Shown here piece after piece: positions 9,711-19,409 of a DNA stretch of 64,000 nt; the first letter of the stretch is position 1, and every line of letters begins with the position of its first letter. The stretch spans positions 4,234,501-4,298,500 of the forward strand of contig NC_019676.1 in assembly GCF_000316625.1 (NCBI RefSeq). Direction: 5' to 3'. Below the pieces are notes generated by a model. That model made no database searches. It had not been told where the DNA came from and saw nothing but the letters and a program-made list of their open reading frames with translations. The translations under genes were made by a program, and so were the position numbers. The DNA comes from Nostoc sp. PCC 7107 (lineage in GTDB: Bacteria; Cyanobacteriota; Cyanobacteriia; Cyanobacteriales; Nostocaceae).

Positions 9711-11297
9711 TTAGATTGGCATTTCCATAACTCTTGATAAATATTGTGTCAATGTAAACGCATCTACACCTAATTCTGTCCGCTCTTGGGCTGCGAGAAT
9801 TCCGGCTTGAGAATGCCACCAAGAAGCAGTAGCTACAATATCTTCTACCGGATGTTTTGTCGTTGCTTGTGCCAATAAACCCCCAAGTAACCCTGTCAGA
9901 ACATCACCGCTACCACCACGGGCTAAGGCTGGGGTACTTTCGGGAATAATCCAAACTGCACCTTGAGAATTGGCGATCGCAGTTCTCGCCCCTTTTAATA
10001 ATACTACTGCGCCAGTTTGGGCGGCTGCTTCCCTGACAGCTTTGATTTTGTCATGTTTGGCATCAGACACATCAGGAAATAATCTTTGAAATTCCCCTGT
10101 ATGGGGTGTCAGTACAGTTACCGCTTGGCGTTTTTGTAAGGTGGGGATAGTTCCCATTTGTGCCAAAATATTTAAACCATCGGCATCGAGAATTAAAGTG
10201 CGATCGCTCTCAATAATTTCTCTGACAATGGGAGTCGCTTCACGGGTTAAACCAGGGCCACAGGCGATCGCATTAAAAGAACTTAAATCTGTATTTTCTG
10301 GTAATTGTAGTTGTAAAATTGCCCCATTCTCTGTTTCTGGGCAGCCAATAATTAATGCTTCTGGTAAATGTGACACCAAAATTGATTTCAACGATTCAGG
10401 AACCGCCACTGAAAGCATCCCCACTCCACTAGCCCGCGCCCCCAAAGCCGTTAAAATTGCCCCACCCGCATAACGCCGCGAACCACAAACTAATAATAAA
10501 TGTCCCGCTTTATACTTATGTGTCAATGCTGGACGCGGCAAAGGTAAAGTAGCAAGTGCGGTTTTTCTAGTAAGCCGTCTAAATCGTGGTGTATTTCCCA
10601 ATATTGCTTCTACATCTGCAAACGGAATATCAAAATCAATTAATTCTGCTTTGCCAACATACTCTAAAGCATGATCCTGCAATAAACCCAACTTCCACAA
10701 GCCCAAGCATAAGGTGTAAGTAGCGCAAATCGCTGTCCCCAAAACTTCGCCCGTCTCGGTATGCAAACCGGACGGGATATCAATACTAATAATCGGTTGA
10801 TCCCATTCATTAAATTGATTAATTGCTGAAGCAATGAGATCAGTCAGATGTCTTTCTAATCCAAAACCAAATAAACCATCAATTAAAAAATCATAATCAG
10901 GCAATTGATCAACATTTTCATAACAAGAAATACCTAAACTTTGGGCGTATTGTAAATGTTGTGCAGTTAATTCTTTTAACTTAGAAAACGGCGAATATAG
11001 CCAAACTTCATACCCACGAAAATGTAATTCACGGGCGACAACCAAAGCATCACCACCATTATGACCAGGGCCAACTAGAATACCCACACGATACATATTC
11101 CCAGACAACGGAAACAACTCTTGAATGCGAAGAGCAATCAGTCTCGCCACCTTTTCCATCAAAGCAGCTACAGGCATTCCAGCGGCAAATACTCGCCCTT
11201 CAATATCCCGCATTTGTGCAGCGGTAACGACAACTTGAGAAATATATTCTTGCCTATTTTGAGAGTGCTTGATATTAATAGGAGATGCGTTTTCCAT
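9711..11297 (-). CDS. nnrD: Bifunctional NAD(P)H-hydrate epimerase / ADP-dependent dehydratase
   Basis: The protein repairs damaged NAD(P)H hydrates. The N-terminal ~220 residues are the YjeF_N epimerase, with ILVGPGHNGGDALVVARELH and the catalytic-region sequence FLIDGLFGFGL. The C-terminal ~290 residues are the ribokinase-like dehydratase, with HKYKAGHLLLVCGS, ACGPGLTRE, LTPHTGEFQRLF, the KGARTAIA strand and ARGGSGDVLTGLLGG. The fused arrangement and 528-aa length are normal for bacteria. The ATG at 11297 begins just before the conserved QVVVTAAQMRDIE. It is followed on the same strand by intergenic sequence and then the GST gene. Confidence 0.95.
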   Translation of the reverse strand: MENASPINIKHSQNRQEYISQVVVTAAQMRDIEGRVFAAGMPVAALMEKVARLIALRIQELFPLSGNMYRVGILVGPGHNGGDALVVARELHFRGYEVWLYSPFSKLKELTAQHLQYAQSLGISCYENVDQLPDYDFLIDGLFGFGLERHLTDLIASAINQFNEWDQPIISIDIPSGLHTETGEVLGTAICATYTLCLGLWKLGLLQDHALEYVGKAELIDFDIPFADVEAILGNTPRFRRLTRKTALATLPLPRPALTHKYKAGHLLLVCGSRRYAGGAILTALGARASGVGMLSVAVPESLKSILVSHLPEALIIGCPETENGAILQLQLPENTDLSSFNAIACGPGLTREATPIVREIIESDRTLILDADGLNILAQMGTIPTLQKRQAVTVLTPHTGEFQRLFPDVSDAKHDKIKAVREAAAQTGAVVLLKGARTAIANSQGAVWIIPESTPALARGGSGDVLTGLLGGLLAQATTKHPVEDIVATASWWHSQAGILAAQERTELGVDAFTLTQYLSRVMEMPI

Positions 11298-11406
11298 TAT
11301 TCTAAATTTCCCAGTTCACTTGCTGATAGGAGTTGAGTTAAAAGTTATAAAATTTGCAGAACCTCTTTCACTCTTTACTTTTAACTCAGAACTCATTACT
11401 CAGCAC

Positions 11407-12231
11407 TCACCTACTGTAATAAACCCTGGAATCACCAAATCCTAAATCCCGAACATATTTATTCCATCTGTCTGCATCACCGCGTTCTGCAAACGGCCCC
11501 ACAGCTACATGAGGGCCGAACGGCTTTTGTCTTTCTTGAACTAAACTCGAATATCCACTTTTACGGATAATTGTGTCAGCAATTACAGGTAAATCTTGGG
11601 TTTTCCCTGGAATTACAACATAATATCTGTTATTTCTAATTTCCGAAGCTCCTCTGGGGTTATTGCTAAAAGTCTGTATTTCCTGTCCATTCGCAAAGCT
11701 GACAACCTGTGCGCCACGGATACCGAATGATTCCAATTGTCTGACACGTTCTTGGGCATTAGATGGTCTGCTAAAAACCCCTGATTGGATAATAGAACGT
11801 CCTTGATATTGCCGGATATAAGCCCCTGGTTCAATTTGGCGAACTCGTTGCAGGGTTTGGTAATTATCACTATTAACATAGACAAAGTAGCGTTCAAAGT
11901 TCTGGCTGTATTGATTTGGCTGACTTGGTTGCACAAGTACAGGCTGCGGTTGAGATTGATTGTCTTTGGATGGGTAAATCAGCGGATTTGGCTCATATTG
12001 CTGAATTTGCCCTGGTTGCAATTGGGGTAAAGTTTGTTGATTATCAGGAGTGACTAAAGTATCTGGCGGTGGTGGTAATGTCTCAATTACTGTTTGTTGT
12101 GACAGCAAAATATGATGACTGTTGATTTGTGCTTGGGCTGGATAAATCTGGGAAATTATCGCCAAGGAACTTCCCAAAAATAAGGGTATTATTGGCAATG
12201 CCATAAACTGACCTGATAACTGTCTGGACAT
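11407..12231 (-). CDS. SPOR-domain-type exported protein
   Basis: The N-terminus is a signal peptide (hydrophobic ALPIIPLFLGSSLAIIS, then YPAQAQ as a likely cleavage site). A Pro/Gln-rich linker comes next (TLPPPPDTLVTPDNQQTLPQ). The C-terminal part has two SPOR-like stretches: IIQSGVFSRPSNAQERVRQL with the following RGAQVVSF, and HVAVGPFAERGDADRW ending at DSRVYYSR. SPOR modules bind denuded peptidoglycan glycan strands, so an envelope or septal role is plausible. I chose the ATG at 12231; a TTG at 12243 in the same frame is a less likely start. Confidence 0.8.
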   Translation of the reverse strand: MSRQLSGQFMALPIIPLFLGSSLAIISQIYPAQAQINSHHILLSQQTVIETLPPPPDTLVTPDNQQTLPQLQPGQIQQYEPNPLIYPSKDNQSQPQPVLVQPSQPNQYSQNFERYFVYVNSDNYQTLQRVRQIEPGAYIRQYQGRSIIQSGVFSRPSNAQERVRQLESFGIRGAQVVSFANGQEIQTFSNNPRGASEIRNNRYYVVIPGKTQDLPVIADTIIRKSGYSSLVQERQKPFGPHVAVGPFAERGDADRWNKYVRDLGFGDSRVYYSR

Positions 12232-12243
12232 ATTTAGTAACAA

Positions 12244-12592
12244 AATTTTTCAAGCTATATAGTCTAAGCATAAAATCAGTAGAGACAGGTGGCAATGGAT
12301 ACCTATTAAGGAACAGGTTTGAAAGCCGTTGAGTATCCATGCTTGATGATTAGTTTTCGCCTTAACTTATCTAGCGATCGCTATAATGACAAATTATTTA
12401 TTTATTAACTCAAGTGCTTAACCAGCAAGGGTTTGAGATATATATGCTACAATTGAGCAGTCGCGCGGCTGCCGTGTTGTGCTTGTGTGAAAAGCCTCTA
12501 CTCGCACTCAGAGTACTGTTTTAGTGCTGAATCAAGTGAAAGTTTTGGACAATTTTATCGTCAGCAGCTGCTAGTCTAAAAAAATTAGAGAT
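12244..12592. other. Divergent intergenic region upstream of mnmA
   Basis: This 349-bp region separates the divergent SPOR-protein and mnmA genes and should hold both promoters. It contains a HIP1-like AGCGATCGCT near 12373, a TATGCTACAAT segment near 12443 that resembles an extended -10 element, and an imperfect GC-rich palindrome GCAGTCGCGCGGCTGC near 12459. The last two could belong to a structured mnmA leader. I see no gene. Confidence 0.4.
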
Positions 12593-13648
12593 ATGAAAAA
12601 AGTTGTCGTAGGTCTTTCCGGTGGCGTTGACAGTTCGGTTGCTGCTGCTATTCTACATAATCAGGGCTATGAAGTGATTGGTCTAACCCTTTGGCTGATG
12701 AAAGGCAAAGGGCAATGTTGCTCTGAAGGAATGATCGACGCGGCTGATATTTGCGAACAACTGGGGATTCCCCATGAAGTTGTCGATATTCGGGATGTCT
12801 TTCAGACAAACATTGTTGATTATTTAGTATCTGGTTACAGTATTGGCATTACGCCGTTACCTTGTTCGCAGTGTAATAAAACGGTGAAGTTTGGCCCAAT
12901 GGTGGAATATGCCCGTGAACAATTGGGATGCGATCTCATTGCCACTGGTCATTATGCCCGAATTGGCTACGATGAAGCAACTGGGCGTTATCAATTATTA
13001 AGAGCAGTTGACCGCAACAAAGACCAGTCGTACTTTTTGTATGATTTGTCTCAAGATTTACTCGCGGCTTCTGTATTTCCTCTAGGGGAAATGGAAAAAG
13101 CCGATACCCGCCGGATTGCTAATGAATACGGTTTGAAAACTGCCGACAAGCCAGAAAGCCAAGATTTGTGCTTAGTCGAAAGCAACGGTTCCATGCGGGC
13201 ATTTTTAGATAAATATCTCGCTCCTAAACAAGGCGAAATTGTGGATACCACAGGCAAAGTTTTGGGACAGCATGATGGTGTGCATCATTACACCATTGGT
13301 CAGCGTAAGGGTTTGGGAATTGCGGCGGCTGAACCATTGTATGTGGTGGAATTGGATGCTGTAAATAATCGTGTCGTGGTAGGCGATCGCACCCAAGTAA
13401 CTCAACCAGAATGTACCGTAGGGCGCGTCAACTGGGTTTCCATTGCTGAACCAACTACACCCATTCACGCCGAAGTCCAAGTCCGCTATCGTTCTCACCC
13501 TGTACCAGTAACAGTAATTCCTTTGGAAAATTCCCGTGTCCGCTTGGTATTTGATGAACCACAGTTCAGCATTACCCCAGGACAAGCGGCGGTTTGGTAC
13601 GACGGGGAAAAAGTGTTAGGTGGCGGTATTATTGAGCAGTTTGGTTAA
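12593..13648 (+). CDS. mnmA: tRNA-specific 2-thiouridylase MnmA
   Basis: The enzyme thiolates U34 in the wobble position of Lys, Glu and Gln tRNAs, using sulfur relayed as a persulfide. The N-terminal PP-loop [14 protein letters not shown] binds ATP. The two catalytic cysteines are present: Cys94 in [12 protein letters not shown] and Cys193 in SQDLCLVE. A central GHYARI and a C-terminal beta-barrel ([25 protein letters not shown]) complete the family pattern. The 351-aa length is usual. The gene appears monocistronic and is followed by a hairpin at 13700-13735. Confidence 0.98.
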   Translation: MKKVVVGLSGGVDSSVAAAILHNQGYEVIGLTLWLMKGKGQCCSEGMIDAADICEQLGIPHEVVDIRDVFQTNIVDYLVSGYSIGITPLPCSQCNKTVKFGPMVEYAREQLGCDLIATGHYARIGYDEATGRYQLLRAVDRNKDQSYFLYDLSQDLLAASVFPLGEMEKADTRRIANEYGLKTADKPESQDLCLVESNGSMRAFLDKYLAPKQGEIVDTTGKVLGQHDGVHHYTIGQRKGLGIAAAEPLYVVELDAVNNRVVVGDRTQVTQPECTVGRVNWVSIAEPTTPIHAEVQVRYRSHPVPVTVIPLENSRVRLVFDEPQFSITPGQAAVWYDGEKVLGGGIIEQFG

Positions 13649-13699
13649 GTCAACTTTTCTGCTGAGAGAACATCGCTTCAACTTCCGAACTCGACATTT

Positions 13700-13735
13700 G
13701 AGCCTCGGAACTCGACATTCCGAGTTCTGAGGCTC
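13700..13735 (+). terminator. Hairpin downstream of mnmA
   Basis: The arms GAGCCTCGGAACTCG (13700-13714) and CGAGTTCTGAGGCTC (13721-13735) pair over 15 bp with one mismatch and a 6-nt loop, 50 bp after the mnmA stop. A short T-run (GTTTTA) follows at about 13739. It could terminate mnmA transcription. It also merges into the 21-bp repeat tract, so it may have arisen from the same repeat family. Confidence 0.5.
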
Positions 13736-13738
13736 AAG

Positions 13739-13927
13739 TTTTATGTTCAAAGGGTGAAAGGTGAGCCTTTGAGGGTGAAGCTTCAGCCTTTTTGCTCGAA
13801 CGTTGAGGTTCAAAGGGTGAAGTTTCAGCCTTTTTACTCGAACGTTGAGGTTCAAAGGGTGAACATTGAGCCTTTGAGGTTGAAGTTTCAGCCTTTTTGC
13901 TTGAACGTTGAGGCTTGGAGGGTGAAG
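13739..13927. repeat. Nine-unit degenerate 21-bp tandem repeat
   Basis: Nine consecutive 21-bp units fill exactly 189 bp. Well-matched units are GTTGAGGTTCAAAGGGTGAA (plus one base, at 13802 and 13844) and TTTCAGCCTTTTTACTCGAA (plus one base, at 13823; a close relative at 13886). Two unit types intermix. Because the period is seven codons, reading frames stay open on both strands and show heptad peptides (minus strand LNVRVKR, LKLHPLN and so on). I see no start signals or family match for these frames and treat the tract as a minisatellite, not as a gene. Confidence 0.85.
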
Positions 13928-14128
13928 TGTGAGGAAATTTTCTGCGTTGGGTGTTGTTGTGGGATGTTGGGTTACGTCACGCAAAGGCGCATTCGCCGCA
14001 AGGCGTTCCCGCAGGGTAGACGCAAAGAATAAGAGGAGAGTTTTGGAGTTTTTTCACAAGTGCTTTGCGAAAATTGCTGAGTCCGGTATGATTTATTTCA
14101 TACGCCACTCTGAGTGTGCAACTAGCTG

Positions 14129-14593
14129 TTAAGCATGAGTGCCAGTGCTTCTACGTGGTTGATAAGTGGGATACTTTTGATTGAATTCTTCAATAAGTGT
14201 CTGTATCTCATTTTTTAGTTTCTTTGATTGGTTTCGATATAACCAAGGTAGCCAGTATAGAGTTTTATACACACACAATGGTGCAATATCTATATGAGCT
14301 TTGATAATCTCAAGTACTCGCTTGTAGCCTAAATTGGGCAAAACAGCTTTGATATACCATTCAACAGTGCTTGCATCACCGTAAACTAAACCATTTGCAA
14401 GGATCACTTCTAAAAAAATTGGCTTGAGTTGCGATCTCTTGGCTAACTTACATCCCTGCCAAGGATTTGCGTTTAATACGCGCCAAACAAAAGTAAATTT
14501 TTCCTCGTCATTCAGTTGACGCAGCCACTTTAGTAACTCATTTTCCTGTTTTGAGTCAATGAGTTCATCAACATACTTTAAAGGGTCAAACAT
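14129..14593 (-). CDS. Hypothetical protein (154 aa)
   Basis: I do not recognise a family. The protein is soluble, rich in helix-forming and aromatic residues (WLRQLNDEEKFTFVWRVL; YKTLYWLPWLYRNQSKKLK), with no signal peptide or membrane segment. The basic C-terminus (YPTYQPRRSTGTHA) looks unstructured. There is no clear Shine-Dalgarno before the ATG at 14593. It lies alone between the minisatellite tract and the divergent sat gene, a setting typical of small accessory genes. The coding call rests on frame length and sensible composition only. Confidence 0.6.
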   Translation of the reverse strand: MFDPLKYVDELIDSKQENELLKWLRQLNDEEKFTFVWRVLNANPWQGCKLAKRSQLKPIFLEVILANGLVYGDASTVEWYIKAVLPNLGYKRVLEIIKAHIDIAPLCVYKTLYWLPWLYRNQSKKLKNEIQTLIEEFNQKYPTYQPRRSTGTHA

Positions 14594-14853
14594 ACTTGAT
14601 TTGCAAGAACTACTCTTGCCATCTTTCTTTCAAACTCTTCTATAGCCTGTAGATTTCCTATTTGCAAGCTTGTTTGAATTTAACAATCATAATTTGAGCT
14701 AAAAAAATATTTGGATTAATTCGCTTTTGGTGCGTTGTTTGTCTAAATTCATGCCAAAATCATCAAACTATTTTTTCTCTCCGTACCAGCATTTGATAAG
14801 TTAGTTAATACATAGTTTGCAACAATTACAGTTATCGCTAAGAGGGGATTACG

Positions 14854-16044
14854 TTGAGTCACCATCAAGATGCTATTGCGCCGCACGGTGGAGAGTTAGT
14901 TAATCGCATCGCCACACCGGAACAAAGAGAAGAATTCCTGTCTCAGGCGGATTTTTTGCCTCGCGTACAACTAGATGAGCGTGCGGTTTCTGATGTAGAA
15001 ATGATTGCGATCGGTGCTTTTAGTCCACTCACTGGTTTTATGAATCAGTCAGACTACGATCGCGTTGTCACCCAAATGCGTCTGGCTAACGGTCTGGTAT
15101 GGTCAATTCCAATTACGCTTTCGGTAGCAGAAGAGATCGCTTCACCTCTAAAAGAAGGTGACTTGATTCGCTTAGATAACCCCGCAGGTCGGTTTATTGG
15201 GGTTTTACAGCTTACACAAAAATATACTTACGACAAACTCCGCGAAGCTGTCAATGTCTACCGCACCGATGACGCAAATCATCCTGGTGTGCAGGTAGTT
15301 TATAACCAAGGTTCTGTACATCTTGCTGGTGATATCTGGCTGTTGCAACGCGCTCCCCATCCTCAGTTTCCCACTTATCAAATTGATCCTGCTGCTTCAC
15401 GGCAAATGTTTCGGGAAAATGGTTGGAAAACCATTGTGGGTTTCCAAACCCGTAACCCCATCCACCGCGCTCATGAATATATCCAAAAGTGCGCCTTAGA
15501 AACTGTAGACGCTCTATTTTTGCACCCATTGGTGGGCGCAACTAAAGATGATGACATCGCGGCTGATGTGCGGATGCGCTGCTATGAAATTTTGCTGGAG
15601 CATTATTATCCTGGCGATCGCGTAGTTTTAGCCATCAACCCCGCCGCAATGCGTTATGCTGGCCCCCGTGAGGCAATCTTCCATGCTTTAGTTCGCAAAA
15701 ACTACGGTTGTACTCACTTCATTGTCGGCCGAGATCATGCAGGTGTGGGCAATTATTACGGTACTTATGATGCTCAATACATTTTTGATGAATTTGAGCC
15801 AAGTGAAATCGGAATTGTCCCCATGAAGTTTGAACACGCGTTCTACTGCACACGTACCAAGCAAATGGCGACGACTAAAACTAGTCCTAGCAAACCAGAA
15901 GAACGTATTCACCTCTCAGGAACAAAAGTGAGAGAAATGCTCCGTCGGGGTGAATTACCACCACCAGAATTCTCCCGCCCGGAAGTTGCAGCCGAGTTGG
16001 CGCGGGCGATGCGAGTTCCCATTCCGATTCCAGCTTTGACTTAA
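14854..16044 (+). CDS. sat: Sulfate adenylyltransferase (ATP sulfurylase)
   Basis: The enzyme activates sulfate to adenosine 5'-phosphosulfate, the first step of sulfate assimilation. The single-subunit, 396-aa form has an N-terminal PUA-like domain ([17 protein letters not shown]) and a catalytic domain with the signature [12 protein letters not shown], the [12 protein letters not shown] loop and the [14 protein letters not shown] segment. No APS-kinase domain is fused. The start is TTG at 14854, supported by an AGAGGGG Shine-Dalgarno-like sequence about six bases upstream and by alignment of the N-terminus. A palindrome at 16062-16083 follows the stop. Confidence 0.97.
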   Translation: MSHHQDAIAPHGGELVNRIATPEQREEFLSQADFLPRVQLDERAVSDVEMIAIGAFSPLTGFMNQSDYDRVVTQMRLANGLVWSIPITLSVAEEIASPLKEGDLIRLDNPAGRFIGVLQLTQKYTYDKLREAVNVYRTDDANHPGVQVVYNQGSVHLAGDIWLLQRAPHPQFPTYQIDPAASRQMFRENGWKTIVGFQTRNPIHRAHEYIQKCALETVDALFLHPLVGATKDDDIAADVRMRCYEILLEHYYPGDRVVLAINPAAMRYAGPREAIFHALVRKNYGCTHFIVGRDHAGVGNYYGTYDAQYIFDEFEPSEIGIVPMKFEHAFYCTRTKQMATTKTSPSKPEERIHLSGTKVREMLRRGELPPPEFSRPEVAAELARAMRVPIPIPALT

Positions 16045-16061
16045 TCAGCAAATTAGCAGCA

Positions 16062-16083
16062 GAGACGTTGTAGACAACGTCTC
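16062..16083 (+). terminator. Short palindrome downstream of sat
   Basis: GAGACGTTG and CAACGTCTC pair over nine bases around a TAGA loop, 17 bp after the sat stop. There is no clear T-run after it. Similar GAGACGTTG palindromes are common in Nostoc-type intergenic DNA, so this may be a repeat that can act as a terminator. Confidence 0.45.
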
Positions 16084-16212
16084 CACAAAATTTAATAAAA
16101 TTGGTATGAGTCCTAAACTTGTCCAGGGATAAATAGTAAAACTTTAACTTTACAGTCACGACTTCAGCCCCTTAAGCTGTTAGCTGACAGGCTGAGAACT
16201 GATAGCTAATTT

Positions 16213-18369
16213 ATGAAGCGTCGGACTTTTTTACAACGGATTGGTTCAATACTTGCGGTGTTGGGTGTTACTGAGGCTGAATGGTTGACTTTGAGCGATA
16301 GCTATTCCCAGGCTTTAGCACAACCCACTCCCCGCAAACTAGCTTTATTAATCGGCATCAATCAATACCGCAAAAGTCCCTCACTTAGTGGCTGTCTCAC
16401 TGATGTCGAACTGCAAAAAGAACTGTTGATTAATCGGTTTGGCTTTTTAGCTGCCAATATTTTGACGTTAACGGATGAACAAGCCAGCCGCGAATTTATT
16501 GAAGCAGCTTTTTTAGATCATTTTGGTAAACAAGTTAAATCTGATGATGTCGTCGTTTTTCACTTTAGCGGTTACGGGACTCGCATCAAATTAAATGAGT
16601 CGGAGGATACGCTACAAAACGCGTTAGTGCCAACGAACGAAAATTTAGAAATTCAAAATGAAAATATAGCCACTTATCTGTTAGAAGAAACTCTTTTATT
16701 ATTACTGCGATCGCTCCCTACAGAACGCGTTACCGCAGTCTTAGATACTAGTTATGATACGCCTAGTACAATCCAACAGACAGGGTGGCGCATTCGTACC
16801 CATCAAGAGTTACCAACAGCACAGTTAGCAACCGCAGAAATCGAATTTCTCCAACAACTCAAAACTAAAACTTCATTTAGCCCTGCTGTTATCTTATCTG
16901 CCACATCTGATCCCAAACAAGTTGCAAAGGAAGGACTATTTTCTGGGTTTAGTGCTGGCTTATTTACTTATGCTTTAACTCAATATCTTTGGGAAACTAA
17001 TCCAGCCACATCGCTGCAATTCAGCCTCTCCCATACGGAGAATACAATGTTTAAATGGGGTAGTAAACAGCAGCCCAGTTTAGTCAATGGGAAAAAGGCC
17101 TTAACTAGCGAGAATTTGCTTTTAGACCAAAATATTGGCGCAGAAGGAGCAATTATTGCTACAGAGGAAGACGGTAAAAATGCCCAAATCTGGTTAGGTG
17201 GACTCCCCCCACAAGTATTAGAAAACTACGGTGTGAATTCTCGGTTTTCATCTGCCAATGGCGAACAGTTAATATTGCGATCACGCACAGGGTTAACAGC
17301 AAAAGCTCAAATTTCTGGGGGAGATGTTGCAAATCCTCTCCAAGTTGGGCAACTTGTCCAAGAAGTAATTAGGGTTTTACCCCGCAATATCAGTTTAAAT
17401 ATTGTCTTAGATTCAGCACTAGAAAGAATTGAACGAGTTGATGCTACCAGCGCCTTTGCCGCATTGGCATCTATGGTTAGCGTTGTCACAGGAGAACAAC
17501 CACCAGATTACGTTTTTGGTAAACTTTCGCAAACTCCCAGCCGCTATGCTTTATTCACTCCGGCTGGACAGTTAATTGCTAACAGTGCAGGTGAAGTCGG
17601 GGAAGCTGTGAAAGTAGCAGTAACCCGATTAGCGGCGAAATTACCGCATCTATTAGCCGCTAAGTTCTGGCGACTCACAGAAAATGAGGGTTCTTCCCGC
17701 CTACCAATCAAGGGCAGTTTAGAACTTGTCAATGGTATATCACCAAAGGCAATTTTACAACGGGGAACCTTACGCACTCTTGACCCAAAAATCCCCAAAA
17801 AACCACTCAGCACTCAGTACGGGCTAAACGCCGCGCTACCACTAACAGCACTCAGCACTCCCATTGTACCGATTGGTAGTCGCATTCAATACCGAATCCA
17901 AAATCAAGGCGATCGCTCAGTATATTTAATGCTACTAGGTTTAAAAAATCATAGGACGGCGATCGCTTTCTATCCTTGGCAAACTGTTGAAGAACCAAAC
18001 ACTTCGGAAACTAAACCGGTACTCCAACAAGTGATGATCCCGGCTGGTGAAACTGTCACCTTGCCACAAAATACTGCTACATCTGGATGGACAATTTCGG
18101 GGCCAGCTTACGAATGCGAACACCAATTAATTCTGAGTATTGCACCTTTCACCACCACCCTCAAAGCTTTAGAAACGCCTAAGTCTCCTGCGGGAGATCA
18201 ACAACCCATTGGTGCATTAGTCAATCCTTGGGAAATCGCCCAAGCGGTATTACAAGATTTACATAATGCCAGCATTCCCGCAGCCGAAATAAATGGTACA
18301 GCTAATGATGCCTATATATTAAATGTCAATCATTGGGCTAGTTTTAACTTTAGTTTTCTAGCGAACTGA
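16213..18369 (+). CDS. Exported caspase-family protein with altered catalytic dyad
   Basis: Residues 1-36 look like a twin-arginine signal (MKRRTFLQRIGSILAVLG). The following ~230 residues have the caspase/metacaspase p20 fold (KLALLIGINQY; the FHFSGYGT strand; VTAVLDTSYD). The canonical catalytic His of SGHG is Tyr121, and the Cys of DxC is Ser180, so ordinary cysteine-protease activity is not expected. Such Tyr/Ser variants are known among cyanobacterial pseudo-orthocaspases. The C-terminal ~400 residues include a DUF4384-like beta domain (IPIGSRIQYRIQNQGDRSVYLMLLG). A dispersed repeat is inserted in frame at residues ~536-547. Confidence 0.85.
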   Translation: MKRRTFLQRIGSILAVLGVTEAEWLTLSDSYSQALAQPTPRKLALLIGINQYRKSPSLSGCLTDVELQKELLINRFGFLAANILTLTDEQASREFIEAAFLDHFGKQVKSDDVVVFHFSGYGTRIKLNESEDTLQNALVPTNENLEIQNENIATYLLEETLLLLLRSLPTERVTAVLDTSYDTPSTIQQTGWRIRTHQELPTAQLATAEIEFLQQLKTKTSFSPAVILSATSDPKQVAKEGLFSGFSAGLFTYALTQYLWETNPATSLQFSLSHTENTMFKWGSKQQPSLVNGKKALTSENLLLDQNIGAEGAIIATEEDGKNAQIWLGGLPPQVLENYGVNSRFSSANGEQLILRSRTGLTAKAQISGGDVANPLQVGQLVQEVIRVLPRNISLNIVLDSALERIERVDATSAFAALASMVSVVTGEQPPDYVFGKLSQTPSRYALFTPAGQLIANSAGEVGEAVKVAVTRLAAKLPHLLAAKFWRLTENEGSSRLPIKGSLELVNGISPKAILQRGTLRTLDPKIPKKPLSTQYGLNAALPLTALSTPIVPIGSRIQYRIQNQGDRSVYLMLLGLKNHRTAIAFYPWQTVEEPNTSETKPVLQQVMIPAGETVTLPQNTATSGWTISGPAYECEHQLILSIAPFTTTLKALETPKSPAGDQQPIGALVNPWEIAQAVLQDLHNASIPAAEINGTANDAYILNVNHWASFNFSFLAN
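17817..17851 (+). repeat. Dispersed GC-rich repeat, copy 2 (inside a coding sequence)
   Basis: This copy (CGGGCTAAACGCCGCGCTAC core) differs at few positions from copy 1 (7011-7045). It is in the same reading phase, giving GLNAALPLTAL in the pseudo-caspase between its middle region and the DUF4384-like domain. Flanking CACTCAGCACTCAG-type sequence is also repeat-like. Confidence 0.75.
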
Positions 18370-18526
18370 AGTCTGAAGTATGTAGACGCGTAGCGGCTAG
18401 ACACTTTTAGCCAAAATTAGGCAATCACAAGTGGTCAGTTTCATTTACATAAAACGAAGATATAGCTATAGCCATCAAAGTGAGGACGTAAACTAGAAGA
18501 GTTGGCATTGCATCTACCCAATTTCA

Positions 18527-18718
18527 ATGGCGAAAGCATATAGTGAAGATTTCCGGCGAAAAGTCATAGGAGCGATTGAATTGGACGGACTCAAGAAGTG
18601 TGAGGCAAGTGTTCTGTTCAATATCAGTCGCAACACAATCAACTTGTGGTTGCAGCGCCGAGCCGAAACGGGTGAAGTCAAACCCAAAGCAAGGAAAGGA
18701 TTGATTGCAGCAGAATAA
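18527..18718 (+). CDS. IS630 transposase, N-terminal frame (orfA)
   Basis: The 63-aa product is a helix-turn-helix DNA-binding domain (AYSEDFRRKVIGAIELDG; CEASVLFNISRNTINLWLQR), as at the N-terminus of IS630-type transposases. It stops at TAA at 18716, and the catalytic part continues in the +1 frame. The junction may be a programmed frameshift or a mutation. Confidence 0.85.
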   Translation: MAKAYSEDFRRKVIGAIELDGLKKCEASVLFNISRNTINLWLQRRAETGEVKPKARKGLIAAE

Positions 18719-19409
18719 CAAAATCAGCGACTGGGATAAGTTTCGCACCTTTGTCAAAGAACATGGGGATAAAACCCAAAGCGAAATGGCACAGCTATGG
18801 GAAGGAGAGATAAGCCAGCGCACGATTTCCAGGGCATTAATCAAAATAGGACATTCGCGTAAAAAAAAAACATACGGATATAGTCAACGCTCGGAAGACA
18901 AAAGAGTGGCATTTTTAGCACAACTCGAAAACCCGAAAGCATCGCATCTAGTGTACGTTGATGAGTCTGGCATGGATGAACGCGACAACTACGGCTACGG
19001 ATACTCTGAAGTTGGGGAACGCTTCTACGAACTCAAATCGGGTCGGCGGCAAGGCCGTATTAATATGATTGCTGGGTATCGAGAGGGGCAATTGATTGCA
19101 CCATTTACGGTCGAAGGGGCGTGTAACCGAACTGTGTTTGAGACCTGGCTAGAAACTTGTTTGATTCCGGTCTTGCGTCCGGGTGAGTGGGTGATTATAG
19201 ATAATGCGACATTTCATCATGGTGGCCGCATTGCTTCATTAATTGAAGCCGCAGGATGCCAGGTCGTTTATCTTCCCCCTTACTCACCCGACCTCAATCG
19301 GATTGAAAAGTGTTGGGCATGGCTCAAAAGTAGGGTTCGTAAGTTGTTACCCACATCCGATAATCTACGTGATGCAATAGAAACCGTTCTCAAGCAAGCA
19401 GCCTCCTAA
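18705..19409 (+). CDS. IS630 transposase, catalytic frame (orfB)
   Basis: The frame overlaps the end of orfA by 14 bp and begins with a TTG. It carries a second HTH (EMAQLWEGEISQRTISRAL) and the DDE/D catalytic core: VYVDESGMDERDNYGYG (first Asp), VIIDNATFHHGGRI (second Asp) and YSPDLNRIEKCWAWLKSR (final acidic residue). The core residues look intact, so the element could be active if the frames are joined by frameshifting. Confidence 0.9.
   Translation: MQQNNKISDWDKFRTFVKEHGDKTQSEMAQLWEGEISQRTISRALIKIGHSRKKKTYGYSQRSEDKRVAFLAQLENPKASHLVYVDESGMDERDNYGYGYSEVGERFYELKSGRRQGRINMIAGYREGQLIAPFTVEGACNRTVFETWLETCLIPVLRPGEWVIIDNATFHHGGRIASLIEAAGCQVVYLPPYSPDLNRIEKCWAWLKSRVRKLLPTSDNLRDAIETVLKQAAS

Noticed and set aside
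13616-13984. 122-aa minus-strand frame with heptad peptides
   Set aside because: It is formed by the 21-bp tandem repeat and remains open because the period is a multiple of three. It has no start signal and the opposite strand is equally open.
13754-14032. 92-aa plus-strand frame in the same repeat
   Set aside because: Same cause as the minus-strand frame, with a tail made of a generic GC-rich intergenic repeat.
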